A DNA stretch of 64,000 bases from JAWWPG01 sp038254365. Lineage in GTDB: Bacteria > Actinomycetota > Actinomycetes > Propionibacteriales > Nocardioidaceae. The notes beneath the pieces are model-generated. The model was not told the origin of the DNA and made no database searches. It saw nothing but the letters and a program-made list of their open reading frames with translations. Shown piece by piece: positions 34,457 to 42,166 of the stretch; position 1 is the first letter of the stretch, and each line of letters begins with the position of its first letter. Where the stretch lies: contig JBBSGI010000009.1 in assembly GCA_038254365.1 (NCBI GenBank), forward strand, positions 1-64,000. The letters run 5' to 3'. The position numbers and the translations under genes were made by a program.

Positions 34457-34462
34457 AACGTA
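34457..34462 (-). promoter_or_regulatory. -10 element for the SRPBCC gene (leaderless)
   Basis: On the minus strand TACGTT is six bases before the ATG at 34450. Confidence 0.45.
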
Positions 34463-34472
34463 GCCGGGCCCG

Positions 34473-36128
34473 TCAGGTCAATTGGCCACCGGCCGCATGG
34501 ACTCCGCCGAGATCCTCGCCAGTCTCGACCTCCGGCGAAGCCTGCTCGGAGACGCCGCCCCTCGCCACGAAGTCCTTCTGCCGGATCAAGATGAGTGACA
34601 GCACTCCGGAGGCGAACGCCAGCGCTGCCGCGATCAGGGTGATGTCGTTGAGGGCGTCCACCACGGCCGACGTGCCGACCTGCTGGACGAGGTCAAAGGC
34701 CTGCTGTCCGACGCTCGGGCCCTGGGCTGCGGTGGCGGCCTGTTGCGCACCGGTCGCGGCGGCATGCACCTGTCCGCCGGACAGTGCCGCGGTGAGACCG
34801 TCCAGGGCCTGCGCGGGGACCCTGCCGGCCAGCTGTGGTCGGGCGGCCGCGGCCACCTGGTGGCTGAAGATCGACCCGAGCGCCGCGATCCCTGTGGCGA
34901 CGCCGACCTGGCGGAGCGTGGAGTTGGCGCCGCTCGCCATACCCGACCGCGCGACCGGGACGACGCCGACCGCGGTCGAGGCCAGCGGCGGGTTGATCAT
35001 GCCGATCCCGACGCCAGAGACCAGCAGCCCGGGGATCAGGTGGGTCCAGGACGAGTCGTCCTGGATCCCGGTCAGGAGCAGCAGCCCCAAGCCGAGGATC
35101 AGGAAGCCGGGTCCGATCAGCCACTTGACCGGCACGTGCTCGGTCAGCCGCCCGGCGATGGCGGCGGCGAAAAACGACGCCCCGGACAGGAACAGGAACC
35201 GGACGCCGGTCCCGACCGCGGAGTAGTCGAGCACGTTCTGGACGTAGATCACCAGGAAGGCCAGGAGCGAGAAGATCGAGGCCGAGACCCCGAAGGCCGC
35301 GATCAGGCCGCCGGTGAAGGTCGGCTTGCGGAGCAGGCCGAGATCGAGCATCGGATGTCGCTGTACTGCCTGGCTGACCACGAAGACCACGAGCAGGAGA
35401 CCGGAGGCGACCAGCGAGGCTACGACGAGGTGGTCGCCCCAGGTGGTCTGGCCGGCCTCGATCAGACCGTAGACGAGCGCGCCGAGGGCCAGCGAGAAGC
35501 TGACGAAGCCGAACCAGTCCGGCCGGCCGGCGTCGGGATCCTTCGACTCCAGCACCTTGGTCAGCGAGACCGCGAGCGCGACCAGGCAGATGGGGATGTT
35601 CACGAAGAAAATCCAGCGCCAGGAAAGGCCGCTGGTGAGCGCGCCACCGAGCACGGGGCCGATCGCTACCGCGAACCCCGTGGTCGCACCGAAGACGCCG
35701 AAGGCCGTACCCCGGTCCTTGCCGCGGAAGGCGCCGGCCAGCAGGGCAAGCGCCGCCGCGAACATCGCGGCCCCGCCGATGCCCTGGAAGGCGCGTGCCA
35801 GCTGGAGGAACAAGATGTCCTGGGCGGACCCGCAGGCGATGGACCCGAGGGTGAAGATCAGCAGGCCGATTACGAACACCCGGCGACGACCGAACAAGTC
35901 GGCCAGCGACCCAGCGGTGAGCAGCAGTGCGGCAAGGCTGAGCGCGTAGGCGTCGATCACCCACTGGAGGTCCGACAGCGAGGCGTTGAGCTGCGTCTGG
36001 ATGTCGGGCAACGCGACGTTGACGATGGTGATGTCGAGCAGCAGCATGAAGACGCCGGTGCAGACCGCGACCAGGGTCCACCACTTGGGGTCCCGGGCTG
36101 GGGTGGGGGCGATGGTCTCCTGGGTCAT
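34473..36128 (-). CDS. MFS drug exporter, DHA2 type
   Basis: The 551-residue membrane protein has 14 hydrophobic segments, with LLLDITIVNVALPDIQ (motif D1) and TAGSLADLFGRRRVF (motif A). An Ala/Gln-rich loop (AATGAQQAATAAQG) lies before the last helix. It probably expels a toxic compound. It is divergent from a MarR-type regulator, and two 17-bp direct repeats lie in the shared promoter, so repression by that regulator is likely. ATG 36164 is an alternative, longer start. Confidence 0.87.
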   Translation of the reverse strand: MTQETIAPTPARDPKWWTLVAVCTGVFMLLLDITIVNVALPDIQTQLNASLSDLQWVIDAYALSLAALLLTAGSLADLFGRRRVFVIGLLIFTLGSIACGSAQDILFLQLARAFQGIGGAAMFAAALALLAGAFRGKDRGTAFGVFGATTGFAVAIGPVLGGALTSGLSWRWIFFVNIPICLVALAVSLTKVLESKDPDAGRPDWFGFVSFSLALGALVYGLIEAGQTTWGDHLVVASLVASGLLLVVFVVSQAVQRHPMLDLGLLRKPTFTGGLIAAFGVSASIFSLLAFLVIYVQNVLDYSAVGTGVRFLFLSGASFFAAAIAGRLTEHVPVKWLIGPGFLILGLGLLLLTGIQDDSSWTHLIPGLLVSGVGIGMINPPLASTAVGVVPVARSGMASGANSTLRQVGVATGIAALGSIFSHQVAAAARPQLAGRVPAQALDGLTAALSGGQVHAAATGAQQAATAAQGPSVGQQAFDLVQQVGTSAVVDALNDITLIAAALAFASGVLSLILIRQKDFVARGGVSEQASPEVETGEDLGGVHAAGGQLT

Positions 36129-36163
36129 AGCTCCTGCCTGGCGGTCGAGGGCGAGCGAAATCA

Positions 36164-36230
36164 TCAAGTGGTGAACGATTACCTGGTGTACGATGCTCCT
36201 GGACCGCAGTTCGTCAAGTGGCTAACGATT
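36164..36230. repeat. Two 17-bp direct repeats (probable MarR operators)
   Basis: TCAAGTGGTGAACGATT (36164-36180) and TCAAGTGGCTAACGATT (36214-36230) differ at two positions and lie exactly 50 bp apart. They sit between the divergent MFS and MarR genes. The first overlaps the longer MFS start and the second lies before the regulator. This is a typical place for repressor sites. Confidence 0.7.
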
Positions 36231-36337
36231 GAGCAGGTGATGAAATCGGCACCGCGCCCGGGTCTGTCCTGCTGCCGGAGCTGGCCGACCTGCCGGGATA
36301 CCTCGTCTGGCGAGCGCATGCCAGGGTCGTCGCCGCG

Positions 36338-37120
36338 GTGGAGAATGTGCTACCCGACACCGTCGACATCCACGGGTACGCCGTGCTGCTCGCGCTGGCG
36401 GGGGGCATCACCCGGAGCCAGCAGGCCCTGTCGCTCACCGTGTGTGTCAGCCGGACCACGATGGTCCGGGTGGCCGCCGACCTCGCGGCGCGCGGCCTGG
36501 TCGAGCGGGTGCGCAACCCGGAGGACCGCCGGTCCAACGCCCTGACCCGTACCCCGGAAGGCGCTGCGGCCGCGCGCACCTGGCGGCGCCACGCCGAGGA
36601 CCTGGAGGACGCGATCAGCGCCGGCTTCACGCCGCGCGAGCGTGCGGAACTGCGCACGCTCCTCCTGCGACTCGTGGAGGGCGACCTGGCACCGGACACG
36701 CCGGAGCCCTTGCGGGAGAGCATCGGGTTCCTGATCACCCGCCTCCATTACCGCATGCACCGTGCCTTCCTGAGCACGCTGGCACCCCTGCGTATCGAGC
36801 CCCGACACTTCGGGATGCTGACGTCGCTTCGTGCGACCGGACCGGTCTCCCAGTCAGACCTGGCGAGCAGCCTCGGGCTGAGCGGCGCGAGCATGGTCCA
36901 GATGATCGACGACCTCGAGCGACGTGGCCTGGTGGCTCGCCGCAGGCAAGAGAGCGACCGGCGGGCGCACGTCGTCGACGTGCTCCCGGAGGCGACCGAG
37001 GTCATGCGGCAGGCGGCGCTGCTTGCGCGTCGGACCTCCGACGTGCACCTGGCGCCGCTCTCCAAGGCGCAGACGCAGCGACTGCTCGTGCTCCTGCGGC
37101 GGTTGGTCACCGCACCCTGA
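36338..37120 (+). CDS. Tandem-MarR transcriptional regulator
   Basis: The protein contains two MarR-type winged-helix domains in one chain. The first is about residues 5-95 (LSLTVCVSRTTMVRVAADLAARGLVERVRNPEDRRS). The second is about 140-240 (VSQSDLASSLGLSGASMVQMIDDLERRGLVARRRQESDRR). MarR proteins normally have one domain and dimerise, so this chain may act as a built-in dimer. The frame is open and MarR-like from about 36233 (LLPELADLPGYLVWRAHARV), but only GTG 36338 is a standard start. Either an unusual start or a frameshift from ATG 36240 is likely. Confidence 0.78.
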   Translation: MENVLPDTVDIHGYAVLLALAGGITRSQQALSLTVCVSRTTMVRVAADLAARGLVERVRNPEDRRSNALTRTPEGAAAARTWRRHAEDLEDAISAGFTPRERAELRTLLLRLVEGDLAPDTPEPLRESIGFLITRLHYRMHRAFLSTLAPLRIEPRHFGMLTSLRATGPVSQSDLASSLGLSGASMVQMIDDLERRGLVARRRQESDRRAHVVDVLPEATEVMRQAALLARRTSDVHLAPLSKAQTQRLLVLLRRLVTAP

Positions 37121-37356
37121 GACTCACCTGACTGGTGGCCTGCGCCCCGGCCGATACCTGTGTGCCCACGAATGTGGTCCCGGTCACACGCGCGCCGCAC
37201 CACCCTCGCGGGGCTGGCCGCGCGCCTCGCCCTCAGGACTACCTCTTCCCGACCGACCGCGAGCATGGGGCTCGAAGGATCTTGAGCGTTCGGGGTTACC
37301 GGATCGACCTTCATCATCACCATCCGGCGCCACGGGAGCGGAGGAGCCCAGAGTCC

Positions 37357-38544
37357 TCAAGACCCGGGGCCCTCCCGCTCAGCGAGCCAGGCGAGCACCG
37401 ACCCGGTGTGCTCACCAAGTCGTGGTGGCGGGTCGTGATGGTCCCGTCCCCCGGCGAATGTCGAGTCGTCGAACCGGATCGGGGGCCCGGGGAGCTCGAC
37501 CTCCCCCAGACCGGGCGCGTCGACGGACACCACGAGGCCCTGGGACCTGGTCTGCTCCCAGGTGTAGACCTCGTCGAGGGATCGGACCCGGCCGGCCGGG
37601 ACTCCGGCCGCGGCCAAGCGTTCTACCCACTGTTGCGCGGTGGCTGCCGAGAGGGCGTCCTCGATCAGGGTGGCGAGCTCCTCCCGCCGCCCCACCCGAT
37701 CCACGTTGGTAGCGAACCTGGGATCGTCGGGACTCAGCCCGACCAACGGAGCGAAGGCGCGCCAGAGACCCTCGCTGCCGCAGGCCACCTGGACAGGGGC
37801 GTCGGCTGCCTGGAAGAGCCCGTACGGCGCGATCGACGGGTGCTGGTTGCCGATGGCAACCGGCACCTCGTGGGCGACCGTCCACTGGGTGCCCTGGTAG
37901 GCGTGCACGCCGACGATCGCCGCCAGCAGGCTGGTGCGCACTACCCGGCCCCTGCCGGTCTGCTCGCGCTCGTACAGCGCCGAGAGCACTCCGGTGACGC
38001 CGTACATGCCGGCGAGCAGATCGCCGATGGGCAGGCCGACCTTGGTCGGTTCGCCCGGCGGGCCGGTGACGCTCATCAGCCCTGCCTCACCCTGAGCAAT
38101 CTGGTCGTAGCCTGCCCGACGACCTTCGGGGCCGTCATGGCCGAACCCGGTGATCGACAGCACGACAAGTCTCGGGTTGAGCTCATGTAGCTGCTCGACC
38201 GAGAGCCCGAGGCGGTCCAGCACGCCGGGGCGGAAGTTCTCACACAGCACGTCGCTGTGCCGCACCAACCGGCGCACCAGGTCGAGGCCGGCCGGCGACT
38301 TCAGGTCGGCGGTCACAGACTCCTTGTTGCGGTTGCAGCTCATGAAGTACGTCGAAAGCCGGTCGGGTCCCGAACCGGCGAACGGTGGGCCCCAGCCGCG
38401 GCTGTCGTCGCCGCCTTCCGGGTGCTCGATCTTGATCACCCGCGCGCCCAGGTCGCCCAGCATCATCGCGGCATGCGGACCGGCCAGGGCGCGCGTCAGG
38501 TCGAGCACGACGAGATCGCTGAGCGGGCCGATCGGGGCGCTCAT
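37357..38544 (-). CDS. CaiB/BaiF family CoA-transferase
   Basis: The 395-residue family III CoA-transferase moves CoA between organic acids. It has the N-terminal LSDLVVLDLTRALAGPHAAMMLGDLGARVIKIEHP, NRNKESVTADLKSP, and the catalytic Asp in AGYDQIAQGEAGLMS near residue 172. The acids it uses cannot be told. The gene stands alone, with about 236 bases without clear coding content before the MarR gene and the cobalamin riboswitch promoter on its other side. Confidence 0.88.
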   Translation of the reverse strand: MSAPIGPLSDLVVLDLTRALAGPHAAMMLGDLGARVIKIEHPEGGDDSRGWGPPFAGSGPDRLSTYFMSCNRNKESVTADLKSPAGLDLVRRLVRHSDVLCENFRPGVLDRLGLSVEQLHELNPRLVVLSITGFGHDGPEGRRAGYDQIAQGEAGLMSVTGPPGEPTKVGLPIGDLLAGMYGVTGVLSALYEREQTGRGRVVRTSLLAAIVGVHAYQGTQWTVAHEVPVAIGNQHPSIAPYGLFQAADAPVQVACGSEGLWRAFAPLVGLSPDDPRFATNVDRVGRREELATLIEDALSAATAQQWVERLAAAGVPAGRVRSLDEVYTWEQTRSQGLVVSVDAPGLGEVELPGPPIRFDDSTFAGGRDHHDPPPRLGEHTGSVLAWLAEREGPGS

Positions 38545-38596
38545 CGGGCCGGCGGTGGCGTGGTCATCGCCTCAGTCTGTCGCCTGCTCGCTCTGC

Positions 38597-38602
38597 TATC
38601 GT
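38597..38602 (+). promoter_or_regulatory. -10 element of the cobalamin operon
   Basis: TATCGT lies about 20 bases before the riboswitch aptamer, at the expected distance for a transcript that begins just ahead of it. Confidence 0.4.
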
Positions 38603-38620
38603 GAGGGGGCCGCCAGCCGT

Positions 38621-38726
38621 GGCGGTGTCAACTTCACAAGCTCGACGTAGGGGAAGCTGGTGAGACTCCAGCGCTGTCCCGCAACCGTGACCGGTGTCCG
38701 ACACCGGCAGCCGGAATACCTGCGCC
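38621..38726 (+). ncRNA. Cobalamin riboswitch
   Basis: The segment has the conserved core GGGAAGCTGGTGAGACTCCAG followed by CGCTGTCCCGCAACCGTGA. The B12-box segment CAGCCGGAATACCTGC (38708-38723) completes it. A perfect hairpin CCGGTGT-CCG-ACACCGG lies between the two, and GGCG (38621-38624) can pair with CGCC (38723-38726) to close the aptamer. Downstream, GAGCGG (38731-38736) can pair with CCGCTC (38816-38821), next to a GAAAGG ribosome-binding site, a possible switch. Bound cobalamin is expected to lower expression of the uptake operon that follows. Confidence 0.9.
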
Positions 38727-38841
38727 GAGCGAGCGGCTCCCCATCTGTCGAGGTCTGCAGGGTCGGAGTCATGGACAGCGCCGGCCCTGCTGCCGCCGCC
38801 CATCCGTTCCTGGGACCGCTCACCGAAAGGCCCCAGTCGTC

Positions 38842-39951
38842 ATGCTCTCCACCCGTGTGCGCGGCCTGTCCGCCGCCACCTTGTCCCTGACCCTCTCCCT
38901 CGGCCTCGCCTTCGCGACGATGTCGTCCCAGGCCGCTTCAGCTACCGCCGACCCGGCGACCGACTACGGAGCGAGGGGGCACCTCGCCGCCGAGTGGCAG
39001 GCCAGCCAGCTCGAGCACGGACACATGCCCGGGTTTGCGCCTGGTTATCCCGACTGGGGTCTGACCATCGACACCGCCTACATGCTCGCGGCGGACGGCT
39101 CGCAGCCCGTCGTCTTGGCCCGGGTCAAGAAGGCCATCGCCCATCACATTCTCGACTATGCCGTCTACAACGGCGACACCGCTTCGGGGGCCATGGCGAA
39201 GGCGCTTCTGGTGAGCAAGGTCCTCAAGGCCGACCCGACCCACTTCGGTGGCATCAATGTTCGCAAGCGGGTGCTGAAGCTCATCGCGCCCGCCAGCGCG
39301 GGCTTCGAGCACGGCCGGCTCCGCGACACGGGCGCGACCGACTACAGCAATGTCTTCGGCCAGTCCTACGGGACGATCGGCCTGGCCAGGTCCGGCGTGG
39401 TCCGGCAGTCGGTTGTCGACTACCTGGTCAAGCAGCGTTGCTCGGCCGGATACTTCCGCCTGTTCGAGACCGTGGGCGAGACCTGCGACCAGAGCGGGAG
39501 TGGCCCTGACGTGGACGCGACCGCGCTCGCTCTGCAGGCGCTGATCGCCGCCAAGGCGGATGGTGCGACGGTGCGCCACCAGATGATCGTGGACACGACG
39601 AGCTGGCTGATATCGGTGCAGAAGGCAGACGGGTCATACTCCGAGGACGCGACCGGTGGCTCTCCCAGCTCGAACTCCACCGGCCTGGCCGCCAACGCCT
39701 TGGTCGCGGCCGGCCACACCTCACCGCGGCTGAAGGCGGCCACCTGGGTAGCGAGCATGCAGCTCACCAAGGCGAACGCGGGCAGTGGACCGGCACGGAC
39801 CGACATCGGGGCGATCGCGCTCAATCCCGCGGCGCTCTCTGACGCTATCGCCAACGGCCTGGGCGACAACCGCTCGCAGTGGTGGCGGGTGGCGCCTCAG
39901 GCGTCCTTCGCATTGCATCCCTCGCCGCTCGGAACGCTGACCGCGCCGTGA
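38842..39951 (+). CDS. Secreted alpha-barrel protein, transcobalamin-like
   Basis: The 369-residue protein has a signal peptide (Ala-rich hydrophobic segment to about residue 33, AASATA). Repeated helical hairpins typical of the alpha6/alpha6 barrel found in prenyltransferases and in the N-terminal domain of transcobalamin and intrinsic factor follow. The repeat signatures include DVDATALALQALIAAKAD and SSNSTGLAANALVAAGH. It is the first gene after the cobalamin riboswitch and is followed by a DUF4430-like protein and an ECF transporter. Cobalamin binding is inferred from these facts; enzyme activity is unlikely in a secreted protein of this kind. Confidence 0.72.
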   Translation: MLSTRVRGLSAATLSLTLSLGLAFATMSSQAASATADPATDYGARGHLAAEWQASQLEHGHMPGFAPGYPDWGLTIDTAYMLAADGSQPVVLARVKKAIAHHILDYAVYNGDTASGAMAKALLVSKVLKADPTHFGGINVRKRVLKLIAPASAGFEHGRLRDTGATDYSNVFGQSYGTIGLARSGVVRQSVVDYLVKQRCSAGYFRLFETVGETCDQSGSGPDVDATALALQALIAAKADGATVRHQMIVDTTSWLISVQKADGSYSEDATGGSPSSNSTGLAANALVAAGHTSPRLKAATWVASMQLTKANAGSGPARTDIGAIALNPAALSDAIANGLGDNRSQWWRVAPQASFALHPSPLGTLTAP

Positions 39952-41060
39952 CCGGCGGAGGTCGCTGGGGAACCCTCGCGGCCGGACTGCTGGTCGTCGG
40001 TGCCCTATCCGCGGGGACGGTGTCTAGTGCCGATGCGGTCGCAGGCGGAACACCGGGCTACTGCCCGACAAGAACCGGCGTCACCGTCGTCGTCGACTTC
40101 CAGGAGTTGGGGGGCGGCATCGTCGTCAGGTGCGCACCGGGTCCCGTCGTACCCGGCTACAGCGGGCTGGACGCCCTGCAGGACGCCGGCTTCACCCCCA
40201 CGGGCGTTCGTCAGTACGGGCTTGCCTTCATCTGCCGAATAGCCGGCAAACCCGCTGCCGACCAGACACTCCCGATCGAGGGAGACCCGAACTACCGGGA
40301 GGACTGCAACCAGACGCCGCCGCAGCAGGCCTTCTGGGGTTACTGGTACGCCCCGGACGGAGGCAGCTGGACCTACAGCCAGCTTGCGGCGCTGAGCCGC
40401 GATGCGATCCCGGGTGGCTTCGAGGGCTGGTCATTCTCGCTCAACCATGTATCCGGGGACGCTCCAGCGCCCGGCATCGCGCCGAAGCGGCCACCGCGCA
40501 CCCCTCCGACGACGCCTCCGACGACGCCTCCGACGACGACTCGGACCCCCCCGCCGCCGACGCCCCCGACGACGCCTCCGACGACGACTCGGACCCCCCC
40601 GCCGCCGACGCCCCCGACGACGTCACCGACCACCCTGCCGCCGACGGCACCCACCCACTCGATACCGTCCCAACAGTCTCCGACCCATCAACCGAGAGGC
40701 CCCGGCTCAGGTTGGTCGGCTTCAGCGGGAAGCGGGCACCCCACGGCAAAGCCCACCCAGACGGCTCAACCCTCCTCTACCCACAAGCCGGAGCGCGGCA
40801 AGGGGGTATCGGGTGGCCCGGGGTCGGCGATCCACACCTCCGCGGGCGGGGCCAGGTCTCCAACCACGGAGAGTCCGGTCGACAACCCGGTCGCAGCGGG
40901 GCACAACGCGGCGGGCGAGCAGGTCAGCGGTGAGCTTCCGGACGCCGCGTCCTCCGACAGCGGGTCGGCCGCCACCGCAGTGCTGGGTATCGTCCTCGTC
41001 ACCCTGCTGGCCGCGGGTGGCGGGATGGCTGCCTGGCGGAGGAGAGCCGGCCGAGGATGA
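39948..41060 (+). CDS. Membrane-anchored DUF4430-like protein with a Pro/Thr stalk
   Basis: The 370-residue protein starts with GTG inside the stop of the previous gene. It has a signal peptide (WGTLAAGLLVVGALSAGTVSS), then a domain of about 130 residues (VTVVVDFQ..GLDALQDAGF..YGLAFICRIAGKPA..WGYWYAPDGGSWTYS). That domain resembles DUF4430, the beta domain that closes the cobalamin site of transcobalamin. A Pro/Thr-rich stalk with 16-residue repeats follows, then a C-terminal membrane helix ended by WRRRAGR. It would stand on the outer face of the membrane as the partner of the barrel protein. Confidence 0.72.
   Translation: MTGGGRWGTLAAGLLVVGALSAGTVSSADAVAGGTPGYCPTRTGVTVVVDFQELGGGIVVRCAPGPVVPGYSGLDALQDAGFTPTGVRQYGLAFICRIAGKPAADQTLPIEGDPNYREDCNQTPPQQAFWGYWYAPDGGSWTYSQLAALSRDAIPGGFEGWSFSLNHVSGDAPAPGIAPKRPPRTPPTTPPTTPPTTTRTPPPPTPPTTPPTTTRTPPPPTPPTTSPTTLPPTAPTHSIPSQQSPTHQPRGPGSGWSASAGSGHPTAKPTQTAQPSSTHKPERGKGVSGGPGSAIHTSAGGARSPTTESPVDNPVAAGHNAAGEQVSGELPDAASSDSGSAATAVLGIVLVTLLAAGGGMAAWRRRAGRG
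40527..40622 (+). repeat. Tandem 48-bp repeats encoding the Pro/Thr stalk
   Basis: Two identical or nearly identical 48-bp units (40527-40574 and 40575-40622) encode PPTTTRTPPPPTPPTT-type segments, with shorter partial units before them. Such repeats change copy number easily and would alter stalk length in frame. Confidence 0.75.
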
Positions 41061-42166
41061 CCAGGCGTGGCGGCACGTACTGGCTGCCTCGGTCCCTGCA
41101 CCCCCTCGCCTGGTGGCTGTGGGCGCTCGGCCTGACAGTGGCCGCCAGTCGGACCACGAACCCGGTACTGCTGGCGACCATTCTCGGCGTCGTCTGCTGG
41201 GTCGTGATGGCCCGGCGACCCGACGCGCCCTGGGCGCATGCCTTCCGGCTGTACGTCGTCGGAGGGCTGCTCGTCGTCGCGATCAGGGTGGTCTTCCGGG
41301 TCGTGTTCGCCGGGGATCAGGGTCACGTCGTGCTGCTGTCTCTGCCGACGGTTCCGCTGCCGAGCGGGACCGGCATCCACCTGCTCGGCGACATCACGGC
41401 GGAGTCGATCCTGGAGGGGATCTATGACGGCCTCCGCCTCGCGACGATGCTGATCTGCCTCGGCGCGGCGAACGCGCTGGCCAACCCCCGAAGGTTGCTC
41501 CGCTCGATGCCACCGGCGCTGCACGAGGTGAGTACCGCGGTGGTCGTCGCCCTGTCGGTCTTTCCCCAGCTGGCGGAGAGCGTGGTCCGGGTCCGGCGCG
41601 CCAGGCGGCTCCGGCCGGGCGGCGACCAACGTGGCATCGCGGGGTTGCGCACGGTGGTGGTCCCGGTGCTGGAGGACGCCTTGGACCGCTCTCTGCTGCT
41701 GGCGGCCTCGATGGACTCGCGCGGCTACGGCCGGGTGGCGGGACGCAGCAGGGCGATGACGCGCCTCACCGGCGGGCTGCTGGTCACCGGGCTCGGCGGG
41801 ATCTGCGTTGGCGCGTACGCGTTGCTAGATGCGACCACCCCCCGGGTGCTGGCCACGCCGATGCTCATGGCAGGGGTGGTCGTGGGGGTGCTCGGCGTGT
41901 CATTGTCCGGGCGGGGAGTCACCAGGTCGTCCTACCGCCCGGACACCTGGCAGCTGGCCGAATGCCTCATCGTCGCCTCGGGACTCATTGCGGGCGTCAC
42001 CGTCTACCTGACCTCGCGGGTCGACCCCGCCGAGCTCAACCCGTCGCTCAGCCCGCTGACCTGGCCGAAGGTCGCGCTGCTGCCGTTGATCGGTGTCCTG
42101 GTCGCGCTGGCGCCCGCGATGGGCACCCCGGTCCCGGTTGACGACACGGTCACGGTACCTGCGTGA
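41057..42166 (+). CDS. ecfT: ECF transporter T component (EcfT/CbiQ family)
   Basis: The 369-residue integral membrane protein is the coupling subunit of an energy-coupling-factor importer. It has several hydrophobic segments and two cytoplasmic Arg-containing coupling motifs (RRARRLRPGG and AASMDSRGYGR) that contact the ATPases. Two more membrane segments follow in a C-terminal extension. The ATG overlaps the previous stop (ATGA) and the next gene overlaps its own stop. Its place in the operon indicates that it serves cobalamin-related uptake. Confidence 0.85.
   Translation: MTRRGGTYWLPRSLHPLAWWLWALGLTVAASRTTNPVLLATILGVVCWVVMARRPDAPWAHAFRLYVVGGLLVVAIRVVFRVVFAGDQGHVVLLSLPTVPLPSGTGIHLLGDITAESILEGIYDGLRLATMLICLGAANALANPRRLLRSMPPALHEVSTAVVVALSVFPQLAESVVRVRRARRLRPGGDQRGIAGLRTVVVPVLEDALDRSLLLAASMDSRGYGRVAGRSRAMTRLTGGLLVTGLGGICVGAYALLDATTPRVLATPMLMAGVVVGVLGVSLSGRGVTRSSYRPDTWQLAECLIVASGLIAGVTVYLTSRVDPAELNPSLSPLTWPKVALLPLIGVLVALAPAMGTPVPVDDTVTVPA

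Noticed and set aside
37121..37356. Frame reading QDYLFPTDREHG, similar to an E1 alpha segment
   Set aside because: Only about ten residues match and the rest is unrelated; too little to call a gene remnant.
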